A DNA stretch of 64,000 nt from Canna indica (lineage: Eukaryota; Streptophyta; Magnoliopsida; Zingiberales; Cannaceae). The stretch spans positions 39,796,001-39,860,000 of the forward strand of contig CP136891.1 in assembly GCA_034359265.1 (NCBI GenBank). Direction: 5' to 3'. The notes beneath the pieces were generated by a model, which was not told where the DNA came from, searched no databases, and saw only the letters and a program-made list of their open reading frames with translations. The position numbers were made by a program, and so were the translations under genes. Of this stretch, positions 46,420 to 58,108 are shown one piece after another. Numbering within the stretch: the first letter of the stretch is position 1; each line of letters begins with the position of its first letter.

Positions 46420-46435
46420 AAAGCTAGGACAGCTG

Positions 46436-47263
46436 CACAGGCAAACTGGTTGAACAGGTTGCAGTCTAACCTGGATTGCCAAACCACTTTTTAAAAGCAA
46501 CGTTAGGCAGAAGACATGACAGTCCAACAGATAGGCTTGAGGGTGAAATGTGGACCACATAAAAATTCAATTAGACACCTTTCATTCAGTTGAGCGATAA
46601 TGTTGGGCACTCAATCACATTAAAACTAGAAAGGTAGAATAAAAGTACCAAGTTTAGCATAAAAAAAAGCAAAAAACAAATTAAAGCATTCTACAAAAAG
46701 TACATTAATGTATTGCATGCAAAAAGTTACTCTCTGAAGAAAAAAAAAAGATGTTTCCTCATGAACCAAGTCCAAGAAATTAGAAAATTGAACAGGAGGA
46801 TTGAGAGACTAAAAGTACTACAGAGGAACCATTAGTAAAACAAAATTTAGCATTTTTTAACTAATAAGAATCCTGAGTTCCTGACCAAAGTGAGTGCACC
46901 AGATACAGTGCTTTTTTAACCTTTTCTTACTTCAGATTCCACTAATGTAAGTGCTATGCAAGTGCTTCGGTGACGTCTGAAGCCTCCTTGAAAAGGATGG
47001 TATTTATGTGATTGAGCCTGCAAGGAACAGAACCGCCTGGCTGGTGGACCGCTTGTTGAAATTCCTATACGCACAATTGCCTTATCCTATCTAGTGTTCT
47101 CATATGAATTCTACGTACCTCTCCAGTTATGCAGCGACTAAATAAAAGCTTCTGTTCAGCACAGGTGAAGCCTTGACTTTCTATCTTCTTCAGTTTCTTT
47201 GTCAATGATCCATACAGTAGTAATGATACTAGTTTTTCATAATGTAGCCAACCATGACCGTCT
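46436..47263. other. Host flank between LINE and LTR elements
   Basis: Ordinary composition, no recognisable protein. 46930-47110 is slightly GC-richer, but I could not define an exon. Confidence 0.4.
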
Positions 47264-47909
47264 TGTCACGGACTAACTTGCTTGGGCGAAAAATGTCCGT
47301 GCGGCTCCCTTGCTCCCGCAAGGGATAAGCCTTGGGCAAGGACCGCCTTGCCAATCTTCGAAAGTCGCGGGCTAACGGATCGCCCGTGTTCGAACCTCCG
47401 TGTGCTTGGACGCAAAAACGTTTGGGCCAAATGGCCGTTTGTAAGGAAAATGCTTACAAATGCTTGAGCGAATGCTAGTGCGAATGCTTGTACGAATGAA
47501 CTAGAGTGTGCCCAGGCTATACCTGGGTACTATACTTGTGGCCCCTAACCCCCAAGTGCCACCCCCAAGGTTCCTTTTGGCACGATGAGCATGACAAAAT
47601 ATTCTATGGCCCAACACCCCCACCGGCCATGTAACGGCTAGGAAACGAGGGGTGTTACCTAGTCGTGCGCGAGAACGGTGGAGGGTGCGCGAGCGAATTT
47701 ACAATGCATAATTACATGATCCGCACACCCCACCGACCCATGCCGCGGCTAGCAAACGAGGGTCGTTACCTAGTCGCGGGCAAGGGCGATGGGTGGTGCG
47801 GATGTTTTTACATGAATGCGAAAGATGCAATAATTACAAATATTTACAATGCACGTTAGGGACCGTCATGACACATAACAGGACTTGACCAACCCGAGGG
47901 TCCCTAACA
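47264..47909 (-). repeat. 3' LTR of the young Ty3 element
   Basis: TGTCACGGAC to GTCCCTAACA on the plus strand; TG...CA ends. The two plus-strand ORFs in it (47282-47467, 47665-47859) are chance readings. Confidence 0.9.
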
Positions 47910-47920
47910 TTCTCCCCTAC
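47910..47920 (-). other. Polypurine tract
   Basis: On the minus strand GTAGGGGAGAA immediately precedes the 3' LTR, where plus-strand synthesis is primed. Confidence 0.7.
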
Positions 47921-50893
47921 TTACGAAGTCGATGCCCTCGTCGACCTATTCTTGAATGCTGTGATGACGCCTTCTTCATGTCGCAAGGTGCTCTCCTTCT
48001 CCCAGCTAGCTTCTGAGGTATCGGTGTGGACTTCAAATGGCTGCCCATAGTCAGGAAGCTTGAGAACTGGTTCCTCGACCATCGCTCGCTTTAGATCTTC
48101 GAACGCTTCAATGCATGGTTGGGACCAATGCCATGCATTTTCCTTCTTGAGCAAGTTCGTCAGTGGAGCTGCTCGCCTGGAGTATCCAGCGATGAACCTT
48201 CGATAGTAGTTCACAAAACCAAGGAATGACCTGAGTTCTGTGACCTTTGTTGGTGGCTGCCATTCCACTACGGCGCGGATCTTTACATTGTCCATTCGAA
48301 TCTTTCCGCCCCCAACCCGGTGTCCCAGAAAGTCGATCTCTTCTTGGGCGAAGTAGCACTTCTCCCGTTTCACGAACAAAGTGTTCTCTCGGAGGATTTT
48401 GAAGATGATCTTCAAATGTTGCAAGTGCTCCTCCAAGGTTTGGCTGTAGACCACGATATCATCTAAGTACACCACAACGAATTTGTCTAGGTGCTCATGG
48501 AACAGCTGATTCATCATGGTGCTGAATGTAGCGGGAGCATTCGTGAGGCTGAAAGGCATCACCAAGAATTCATAAGCTCCATAGCGTGTTACGCAAGTGG
48601 TCTTTCCTTCGTCCCCTTCGGCAATCCGCACTTGCCAATAGCCCGATCTCAGGTCTAGCTTGGAAAAGTACCTTTCTTGGCCAAGTTGGTCAAACAAGTC
48701 CATGATGAGCGGAATGGGGTACTTGTTCTTCACGGTCACTTTGTTCAAGGCTCGGTAGTCCACACAGAGGCGGAGACTCCCATCCTTCTTCTTCTGGAAC
48801 AGCACCGGGGCTCCGAATGGAGCTTTGGAGCTACGGATCAATCCTCCGTCGAGCAGTTCCTTTAGTTGTTTCCGTAACTCTGCCAACTCTGGTGGTGTCA
48901 TACGGTAAGGCGGTCGGTATGGGGCCTTAGTCCCCGGCTCCAGCTCGATTCGATGATCCACCCCCCTCTTTGGCGGTAGGGCCTTCGGTAGTTCGGGTGG
49001 CATCACGTCTTCAAACTCATCGAGTACTCTAGAGACTGCTGTGGGTTCTCGTTCCGCTCCACCGAGTGATCCTTCCAGCTTCATTGCAGCCACCATTGTG
49101 AGTTCGCCTCGTTGAACTCCTTTCTTCACTTGTAGGGCAGAGAGGAGTTTATTTCCGCTCCCTGGTGTCGGACGCACCGTGGGAACAATGCTGGGATTGT
49201 TCTCCCCCATCAAGCATAAAGTGTCAAGGAAGGGCATGGGTACCACCTTCGCTGACTTGAGGAACTCCATTCCCAAAATAACTTGGTAGTCGTCGAGAGG
49301 TATTGCCATCAGGTTGGTTTGACCCTTCCATCTTCCAATCTTCAACGGGACATCCCGAGCGATGCCGTTGATTTCTTGTGCCTCGGAGTTCACCGCCTTG
49401 ACATGATTCGAGCTCCTTTCTAGCTTGAGCCCTAGTCGCTTTGCTTCTCCTTTGGCAATGAAGTTATGAGTTGCTCCCGAGTCGACCATCGCTCGGGTAT
49501 TCTTGCCGTTGAGCTCGATGTCAATGAACATCAGCTCGTGTGCCGCCTTGGTGGTTCCCTTCTTTGGACCTTGCTCCCCCGCTTGAGTCTTGAGAGCGTT
49601 GAGGAGGCGCATTGCTCCCATGTTAGGCCTTCCAGTGTCTTCATCCTCGCTGGAGTAGTTCTCCACGTCGGGGACTGCGGGGGACTTGCCCTTCTCCTTC
49701 TTGGCGGTGATGTTGGCTATGTTCTCCGCCACAGACTCTGCTATGATGGTGTTTAATGCTTGCCGTTGAGGACATTCTCGGACCACATGGGGTCCTCGGC
49801 ACAAGAAGCAAATTGGCGCGGATCTCTGTTGGTTCCCCCTCGGAGGATAATCCCTTTGAGGAGGTCCCTTTTGATGGTGTTCTCTTTGTGGTTGATCCCT
49901 CCATCTCGTATCACCTGCGGTGCCTTTGCCCTTATAGTAGTCGGGCTTCTGGAATTTTGGCTTGTAGGGTGCCGCCTTTGTCGGATTTTCTTCCGAACTA
50001 TAGTCGGTGAGTCGCTCTGCGGCGATCTTCGCTTCCGACAAGGACTTCACATTCCTCCTTGCGAGTTCTTGTCGCGCCCACGGCTTTAGCCCTTCAAGGA
50101 AGGTGAATAGTTGATCGGTCTCGGCCATGTCCGGAACATCCAACATAATGGTTGAGAACTCCTTCACGTACTCCCGAATTGAATTGTTGTGACGGAGTTG
50201 TCATAACTTCCGTCGAGCAATGAATTCCACATTCTCGGGGAAGAATTGAGCTTTGAGTTCTCGCTTGAGATCGTCCCAAGTGTCGATCTTAGCATGACCC
50301 TTCTGAATTTCGTCATATTTGGTCCGCCACCAGAGTTTTGCATCCTCAGACAGATACATGGTTGCAACGGACACTTTCATATCATCGTCAGTTGTCCTCG
50401 TGACCTTGAAGTACTGCTCCATATCGAAGAGGAAGTTCTCCACCGCTTTGGCATCTCGAGTCCCATTGTAGGGCTTTGGTTCGGGTGCTTTAAGGTGATG
50501 TTGTGGCATTTCGTGTTGGCGGGAGTTGCCCCCACCCTTGTGGATCTCTCGTACAAGGAATGAGATTGTAGCCCTTAGTTCTTCAATCTCCCCTTGAAGT
50601 TGCTTGATCGCTTCTTGCGTGTTGTCCTGGAGTCCATCTATTCTTGCCTCCAGAACTTCTTGCGTGTCGGCTAGCTTGCCGACCTGTGGCCCCATGCCGT
50701 TCTCAAGGACATTTATGGCTACGTCATGAGCGGCCACCATCGTTTCCAAATCTCCAAGCCGTTGGACGGTGCGACTTCCCGTCTTAGCTTGTTGAGCTTG
50801 AGCTTGTGTTGGGTCTTCCCCCAACGGTTCTTCCGGAATGGTCGCCACCGCTAGGGCGACGCCACTCGTTTCGCCGACTCCTTTGCGAGCCAT
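47921..50893 (-). pseudogene. Ty3 gag-protease-RT polyprotein with one internal stop
   Basis: A single frame of 991 codons runs from ATG at 50893 to TAA at 47921, with one TGA at 50201-50203 (codon 231). Gag core: KPYNGTRDAKAVENFLFDME, then LWWRTKYDEI. Zinc knuckle CFLCRGPHVVREC at residues ~362-374. Protease MVDSGATHNFI at ~470. RT with KLDLRSGYWQVRI, NAPATFSTMMN and YLDD at ~809-812. After HTDTSEA, the first residues of RNase H, the frame jumps to SWEKEST, the usual C-terminal tail of such polyproteins. RNase H and integrase are thus removed by an in-frame deletion near 48005. Protease and RT motifs look intact, but the protein cannot complete a cycle alone. Confidence 0.9.
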
Positions 50894-51018
50894 GCTTGTG
50901 AAAATCTCTCATGCGAGATTGTCGAGTGCCCCAACGTCGTTTGTCTCCAACGACAAAGGCACGAGCTTGTTGACGATTTGCGTCGGTTGCTTGCGCCAAT
51001 GCTTTGCGAGCTTGCCTC

Positions 51019-51030
51019 GCTCTGATACCA
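51019..51030 (-). other. tRNA-Met primer-binding site
   Basis: Complement of TGGTATCAGAGC, two bases inside the 5' LTR, marking the start of minus-strand cDNA synthesis. Confidence 0.85.
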
Positions 51031-51032
51031 AC

Positions 51033-51690
51033 TGTCACAGACTAACTTGCTTGGCCGAAAAATGTTCGTGCGGCTCCCTTGCTCCCGCAAGGGATAAGCC
51101 TTGGGCAAGGATCGCCTTGCCAATCTTCAAAAGTCGCGGGCTAACGGATCGCCCGTGTTCGAACCTCCGTGTGCTTGGACGCAAAAACGTTTGGGCCAAA
51201 TGGCCGTTTGTAAGGAAAATGCTTACAAATGCTTGAGCGAATGCTAGTGCGAATGCTAGTGCGAATGCTTGTACGAATGAACTAGAGTGTGCCCAGGCTA
51301 TACCTGGGTACTATACTTGTGGCCCCTAACCCCCAAGTGCCACCCCCAAGGTTCCTTTTGGCACGAGGAGCATGACAAAATATTCTATGGCCCAACACCC
51401 CCACCGGCCATGTAACGACTAGGAAACGAGGGGTGTTACCTAGTCGTGCGCGAGAACGGTGGAGGGTGCGCGAGCGAATTTACAATGCATAATTACATGA
51501 TCCGCACACCCCACCGACCCATGCCGCGGCTAGCAAACGAGGGTCGTTACCTAGTCGCGGGCAAGGGCGATGGGTGGTGCAGATGTTTTTACATGAATGC
51601 GAAAGATGCAATAATTACAAATATTTACAATGCACGTTAGGGACCGTCATGACACATAACAGGACTTGACCAACCCGAGGGTCCCTAACA
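51033..51690 (-). repeat. 5' LTR of the young Ty3 element
   Basis: Matches 47264-47909 at about 98.8% outside a 12-bp duplication of GAATGCTAGTGC. Confidence 0.9.
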
Positions 51691-51693
51691 GTC

Positions 51694-52237
51694 TGATACG
51701 ATCGACTCACCTCGTTGGATCCCGTACACAGATCAGAGAGTTAAATTCGATCGCAAATGTTAATACCAATCGGCTATTGAACCAGCCGTGCCGATCGTAT
51801 ACCCTTTCGCTCGACCAACTGGGTCTCAGTAGTAAGAGTTAAGTGGATCGAGAGTAGTCGGGAAGAAGAAAGAGAGAGGAAAAGGGAGAGAGAGAGAGAG
51901 AGAGAGAGAGATCGCAGGAACAGAGGAAGAAGAGAAGCTGGGAAAGAAGAAGAGTTTGAATTCGAATTCAAATGCCTGATGTCTTTATTACGTTTACCAC
52001 TCCACTATTTATACTATTTCTTTTCCTATTACAATCTCGCGTTACATTTCGTAGTCGTCCAGGTGGCGAGGCATCCGTCGTTCACGCCTAACTCTTTCTC
52101 CTGATGTTGCCACGTCATGCGCCTTAGTTAGCACTTCGTTACAAGCTGACGTGACTACGTCTTCTTCTTCCCGAGTCGCGTCCTCGTCTCCAGCTCGCCA
52201 ACCCAGTTTTTGATCTCTAACCCGCTGCTTCATAACA
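51694..52237 (-). repeat. 3' LTR of the older Ty3 element
   Basis: TGATACGATCGACTC to CTTCATAACA on the plus strand (544 bp, TG...CA). It contains a short GA run (51886-51911), a TATTTATACTATTT block and a CGTTACA block, matching the other LTR. Confidence 0.75.
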
Positions 52238-52392
52238 ATACTCCTGGGTCAAAAACAACCTCGTCCTCGAGGTTGTCTTGAATTGATACTTCCCCCGTCG
52301 GAGCTTCCTGCTCGCTGGTAGCTTCGTTTTTGTGTTGAATCAGAGGGAATGGAGTTATCTGCAGATCTGGTCTTCCCTTACATGGTTTCAGC

Positions 52393-55300
52393 CAAGGTTT
52401 AAAATACCGATACCGGTCATTATCTCGGTGGATGACCGGTACCGGTACGTACCGGTACCGTACCGTACCAACACAAGGTACGGTCCGGTACGAAAATTAC
52501 ATACCGAGCTGCTTTTTTTTTTGATTTTGCTGCTAAAAATAATTCCAATAACTCATGATTGATCAAGAAATACTTAAATTTCATATTCAAATGTCAAATA
52601 CATGAATACAATGTGGACGAATGACGTCCATCATACTCGTACATATCTTGGGGACATACACGACTAAGGTCAACACCGTAAGTCTCCAATGCCCATATCT
52701 GAAAATGATCCCATGTCATCATATCTTGGTATCCATTATACCACATACCCATCAGTGTTTCTTTGTTGACCGTCCAAGAACTAGTCCCTGTATCATCAGT
52801 TGAGTAGGTACTTGATACAGAGTAGGTTGATTCAGAAACTTCTTGCAAGCTACTCATCATATCGTGGTGGTAATCTTGCAAAGTTGTCGGTCCACCTCCT
52901 CGACGCCGGCCTTTCTTCTCGTACACCCGAGTTGCTCGTCCGGTTCTAGCACCGTGATCGTGATCTTGAGTGGTGTGGTCAAAGTATTGCTCATTCGTCC
53001 ACAGATCGGTAGGCGCCAGTGTTGATGGTACGACGGTGACTTCTCCCCCAGCTCCATCATCATCTCCTCCGTCTTCTGAGCTGCTACTGCTATGAATCGG
53101 GGGCTCGTCTTCTTTGTCCTCTTCCGCTTCTGCAATCGCGTCCAAAGGATCAATTGGCCATTTCCCTTTGCCTTTGCCTTTTGCCTTTGAAGGTGAAGGT
53201 GCTGCCTTCTTCTTTTCTTTTGATTGTGAAGATGGAGTGTCGGACGTGGATCGTCATCTTACTTGCCGAACTCGTTGAGAGTCCAAGGGAGCAAGGGTCA
53301 TGTCCCTCTCAAGAGCTTGACTATCCGTGTCTTCTAGTTGGCTCTCAGACTCAACAGCATCAGATATAATTGGTGAAGGCCGAGGTGGTTCGCCTGGTTC
53401 ATCAAGAAGAGGCGGGTCAGTCTCCATTGCACTCCACCAATCAATTATTGGGTCTGCATCGCCTTGGACGAACTCGACATCGAACGGATCTACATGTAGA
53501 ATTTCTCTATTTTTGTTCTGTAACGCCCGCATTCGAAGTCGCATGTTATAATGAACATATACGAGCTTCTCTAATCGGGCGTACGAAAGGCGATTGCGCG
53601 GCTTCGTATGAATCAAGGCGAAGGTCGACCAATTCCTCTCGCATCCACTTGATGGTGTGGTTTGCGAGAGGACGCGTGTTGCAATCTTTCGAAGAGTTAG
53701 AGATTCGTTTCCAAATTGCAACCACCATTCGACTGCAACAAATTTAAAATTAATATTAGTAACGGGATTTTATCTTTGATAAATAAATTGACAAAGAAAA
53801 TCTATCTACCTGGATCCATAGTATCTCGGGTGGAGATTGTAAATGAATCTCCGAAATTGCCAGTTGCATCGCGGAACCATTTTAATTCATTGAGAGCTTG
53901 TGCCGCTTCTCGGTTGGATCCCAACATTCGTTGTATGACCTTGCGGAGGGAATATAACAAACTATCGACCATTCTAAGATTATACCGGTATTGGTATGAA
54001 GGATTTAAATAATACCCTATAAAAAATTAAGCATAATGAATTAAATTTAAATAATTTTTCAATATTAAATAAAAAATACCTGCGATGTGTATGTCACGGC
54101 TCATTTGATTATCCCATCTCTCGGAGATAATTTTGATGAAGGGTTCATACTTGGCAGGAGAAATCATAACCCTCTTGATTTCTTCTTGTGCTTGGTGGAT
54201 GTAGTGGTAGAGATGACTCATTTGGGGCGTCTTTTCCATATCCACCTGTCGTAGAACCTTGTACAAAGGTTCTACGACGACGACTATTTCTGCGATGCAA
54301 TCCCAAAACTGCGTGTTGAGGATGAACTTCTCTGTTTGTTTTCCATCGATTTTTCAGCATATCTTGATAAAGTCCATTCCTCACTTGTAAACATGGTTCT
54401 AAGGGCCGCCTTTTTTTGTTGGAGTGACCTTAATGCGATGAAGTTGGTTGCAAAACGAGTCGCTCCCGGTCGAAGAAATTTCACCTAAAATATGAAATTA
54501 TCATTAGTAAATATTTATGATAAACTAATTAATAAATAAATATTAGAAATTACTTAAAAATTAATAAATTACCTTTTGTAAATTTTTTCATTAGGGCGTG
54601 TACCCATGTATGGTTGTAGATGAAGCGGGTAATTTGTTGCGCCTTCTTTACCGTCGACTTCACCATCGATATATCACTGATATCTTTCATCATTAGGTCT
54701 ACACAATGGGCTGCACATGGAGTCCAACATATGTGAGGATAATCTTGTTCAATTATCTCACATGCCCTTTTGAAATTGGCTCCGTTATCGGTTATAACTT
54801 GAACAAGGTTCTGAGGTCCAATCTCCTCGATCACCTCCGTCATCAGCTTCGAGATGTAGTAAGCATTATAGATTTCATCGGACGAGTTCACCGACTTGTG
54901 ATAAACAACTCTCCGGTTGCAATAGATGAGGAAATTGATGATGCTCATTCAGGTTGGCCCGGTCCAGCTATCGCACATCAAATTGCATTCGTACTCCCCC
55001 CATTGTCGCTTGATTCCATCGATCCAGGTTTTTATTTCATCGACCTCTGCTTCTAGGTAAGGATCTGAAATTTCATAGGGAGTTGGAGGGGCAATACCTG
55101 GGCCTACCTTTTGGATGGTAGACACCATGGTTCAGACACCATGGTTCGGTAGTATGGGTTGTTGGCTGCATTTGCGGGAATCCGGCTGAAGTGGAACCAT
55201 TTGGAGATGGCTCTCCCCAACTCTCACTTCTTCGTCTTGCCCCAAGCATCGTCTATACGCGGTTGCTTTGTTGATGGAGGAGGAAATGCCCTTGGATCAA

Positions 55301-56506
55301 GATCAGAAACATTAATATTAGTTTTCCTACCACTTACTCCGAGGTTTGTGAAGAATCCACGAATGCCTCCTCTGCTGCCTCCTCTGCTTTGAGGTACCCC
55401 CATGCTAGAACTCCGGCCAATTTGAGGACCGGAGGAAATTGAACCACTTCGGTCCATTGATCCGACAGCCGAAGTCGAGTCGGCACTGCTTATGCCACTG
55501 CTACCACTGCCACCGCCATACTCAAAATGAGATCCGGGATAGTACATCCGATCTCGTTCGAATGCAGCATACTCCAATGAAGCTCGGATGTCGGCTTCAA
55601 GTTCCGGATCCTCTTTGTCACCGCCACCTCGAGCCTCGTAATGGCCACCGCCGACTTCTTGGGTAGCTCGTTGGTCGAACTCGGCTTGTTGAGCTGCATT
55701 CTTAAGACGTTGCTCCTTCTTATTGGTGAGCATATCTTTAAACATTTGTCGGACTTCCGGCGATGCTTTGGTGCATTTGACGATGTCGCTGGATGTTCCG
55801 GCCAAGTGTGCCTTTAATCGGGTGACGCCTCCACCACGACAAATCATATTACAATGGATGCATTGCTAGTGGTTAGCATTCTCCAACCAAACACTGTGTT
55901 GCCATGCGGGGTCGACTTGAGATTTCGGCGCCATTTGAGCAGAATTTCAACGTAGAAATTAAGAAAGTAGGGAGAAAGATTGAGAAAGATTGAGAGTTTA
56001 GAGAGTTTAGATGAGTAGAGGGAGTGAGAAGAGAAAAAAAGGTATTTTGGGGGCTTTATATAGCCATCAAAACATCCAAAAATGACCAAAAACACCCTAA
56101 GAGCCGTTTGGGCTGTCGGTGTACAGTGCTGGCTGTCGGCACTGTAGCAGCCCAACGGCTCTTAAAAAGAGCCGTTGGGTCGAGTGATACCGGGCGATAC
56201 CGCCTGGTATCAAAGCTCTTTCTGCCCGGTATTTGCTAAATACCGGAGCATACCGGGCGGTATTTATCGGTATACCGATATTTTTAAAGTATCAATATTT
56301 TGCTACAGTGCAAAATATCATACCAGGCGGTATAGCCCGGTATGATAGCAAATACCGCCCGGTATTTGATAAATACTGAGGATATCGGGCGGTATTTACC
56401 GAGATACCCGGTATTTACCCATACCGGGTATCTCGTATACCAGTTTTTTCAAAAACCGGTAAATACCGGGCTTACCGCCCGGTACGGTACGAGATTTGAA
56501 ACCATG
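52393..56506 (-). mobile_element. hAT DNA transposon, 4.1 kb, degenerate
   Basis: A perfect 8-bp duplication GTTTCAGC lies at 52385-52392 and 56507-56514, as hAT transposases produce. The ends are CAAGGTTTAAAATACCG and, inverted from the right, CATGGTTTCAAATCTCG. Subterminal regions are crowded with ACCGGTACC/TACCGGGCGGTA motifs on both strands (52410-52500, 56180-56490), likely transposase-binding arrays. The minus strand carries BED zinc finger, DUF659 and hAT dimerisation segments of one transposase, broken by stops and a frameshift. Confidence 0.9.
52594..55934 (-). pseudogene. hAT transposase (BED, DUF659, hATC), broken
   Basis: Start MAPKSQVDPAWQHSVW at 55934; TAG at codon 23 (55866-55868); then CIHCNMICRGGGVTRLKAHL (BED finger, C-x2-C...H). 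A Gly/Ser-rich linker follows to 55224. A 14-bp tandem duplication at 55120-55147 shifts the frame. Then IKRQWGEYECNLMCDSWTG and 54948-54550 with VITDNGANFKRACEIIEQ, WTPCAAHCVDLMMKDI (DUF659 and RNase H-like fold). Further fragments follow at 54484-54027, and the dimerisation domain at 53721-53254 with CERNWSTFALIHTKPRNRL and RLEKLVYVHYNMRL. An acidic Asp/Glu-rich tail ends at 52594. The order is that of plant hAT transposases. It is non-functional as read. Confidence 0.85.
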
Positions 56507-56615
56507 GTTTCAGCACTTATATATGAAATAATGAGTGTATCTTTGCAGACTCTGGTAAGCTGAGTTTGTAAGCCACTAGCCCTATCCTTTGGACGATTTG
56601 ATACGGTCCAAAGAA

Positions 56616-57767
56616 TCAAGGGCCCAACTTTTGATTTCTCTGCAACCTCATAGATAGTTGCTTGTAAGGTTTCAGCTTTACAAACACCCAATCACCTACA
56701 TTGAATTCGACATCCCGTCGTTTTTTATCAATCTGGGCTTTCATTTTGGCTTGTGCTTTGGACAAGTTCGGCTCGAGCTGTCTCAGCATTTCATCTCTAC
56801 TGATCAATTTTTGATCTACTGTGGAGTTGCTCGCCCCTCCCACATATCTGATTAACTTGGGCGGATCACGTCCATACAATACTTGGGATGGAGTCATTCC
56901 TGTCGAGTTTTCGTACGAAGTATTGTACCAATATTCTGCCCAAGCCAAGTAATTCTCCCACTTCACTGGTTCCTCAGTCGCAAAGCAACGGAGGTACATT
57001 TCGAGGCATCTATTTAGAGCCTCAGTTTGGTTGTCCATCTGTGGATGGTAGAAAGAGCTATACCCCAACTCCGTACCTTGTAAACGGAAGAGCTCTTTCC
57101 AAAATTGGCTCAAGAAGTGGCTGCCTCGATCGCTTGTAATTGAACGGGGAATTCCATGCAGTTTTACCACTCCTCTAATGAAAACTTCTACAATCTTTTC
57201 AATCGAGCAGTGGTGAGGAAGAGAAAAGAAGTGACCGAACTTAGATAGTCGGTCCACCACCACCATGATTGAAGTTTTACCGTTTGATGGGGGTAATCCG
57301 ATGATGAAATCCATTGTTATATCTTCGAAGACCTCCTCTGGGATTGCCAAGGGCTGTAGCAATCCCGCTGGTGCTAGTTGCTCCGACTTCATTCTCTGGC
57401 AAATTTGACACTCCTACACGTACTGTCGAGTGTCCTTCCTCATTGTTTTCCAATAGAAGTTGTCGGCAATTCTTCTCAAGGTTCTATTGAGGCCTACATG
57501 TCCCCCAATAACCGAACTATGGAATTCCCTTAATATGATCGACCGTAAGGTCCGATCGTTTGGAACAACAATCCTATTTTGGTGAAGGAGAATTCCCTCT
57601 CTGACTTCATAACCTTCATTAGCTAACTTCTCCATTTGTTGATGCATCTGTCTCAGCTCGTCGCTCTCCAGATTAAGTCTTCGTATCTCCTCCAAAATGT
57701 CGCAGACCAGCTGATAGTAAGACATCAACTGTGCGATTGAGCCTCTAGATAACGCATCAGCTGCCAT
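56616..57767 (-). pseudogene. Ty3 integrase, broken
   Basis: The zinc-binding domain is REFHSSVIGGHVGLNRTLRR with ECQICQRMK after a TAG at 57414-57416. The catalytic core has TMDFIIGLPPSNGK (first Asp), ITSDRGSHFLSQFWKELF (second Asp) and NQTEALNRCLEMYLR (Glu), so the D,D-E triad is preserved. It ends with NVGDWVFVKLKPYKQ, the GPF/Y-like C-terminal module, and decays after 56640. Integrase would insert the cDNA into the genome. Confidence 0.9.
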
Positions 57768-57774
57768 ATTTAGC

Positions 57775-58108
57775 TTCCCCGATCTATAGCGGACCTCGAA
57801 ATCTTATCCCAGCAACTTAATAAGCCATTTTTGCTGCTCGGGCATTTGTATTACCTGCGTCGTCATCTCCTTCAATGAACGCTGATCTGTTACGATGATA
57901 AATTTTCTGCCGAGTAGATATTGTCGCCATTTCCTCACTGATTGCGTGATGGCGTACATTTCCCTTTGATACGTCGACGCAGCCTGCATGCGAGTGGAGA
58001 GTTTCTGACTGAAGTAAGCTATTGCTCTCCTCTCCTGCATTAACACCGCTCCAATTCCAACACCTGAAGCATTCGTTTCCAGAACAAAAACCTTATTGAA
58101 GTCGGGGA
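57775..58108 (-). pseudogene. Ty3 RNase H domain
   Basis: Reading from 58108: [17 protein letters not shown] (with N where the catalytic D normally stands), [33 protein letters not shown] (Glu), [12 protein letters not shown] (Asp) and NMAADALSRGS (Asp). The first catalytic residue is thus changed, and a stop follows LIKLLG. The domain is split from RT by the insertion at 58109. Confidence 0.85.

Larger units (their letters stand above)
47264..51690 (-). mobile_element. Young Ty3 LTR retrotransposon lacking RNase H and integrase
   Basis: LTRs of 646 bp (47264-47909) and 658 bp (51033-51690) flank a minus-strand gag-protease-RT frame. Counted by eye they differ by eight substitutions and one 12-bp duplication. 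There is a tRNA-Met primer-binding site (51019-51030) and a polypurine tract (complement of TTCTCCCCTAC, 47910-47920). A 4-bp duplication GTCT flanks the element (47260-47263, 51691-51694). The total of 4.4 kb is short because ~2 kb of pol is deleted. It must have moved with proteins supplied by a complete relative. Confidence 0.9.

Noticed and set aside
50838..51236. Plus ORF of 132 residues
   Set aside because: Antisense to gag and running into the LTR; an equivalent reading exists in the other LTR, so it is a shadow.
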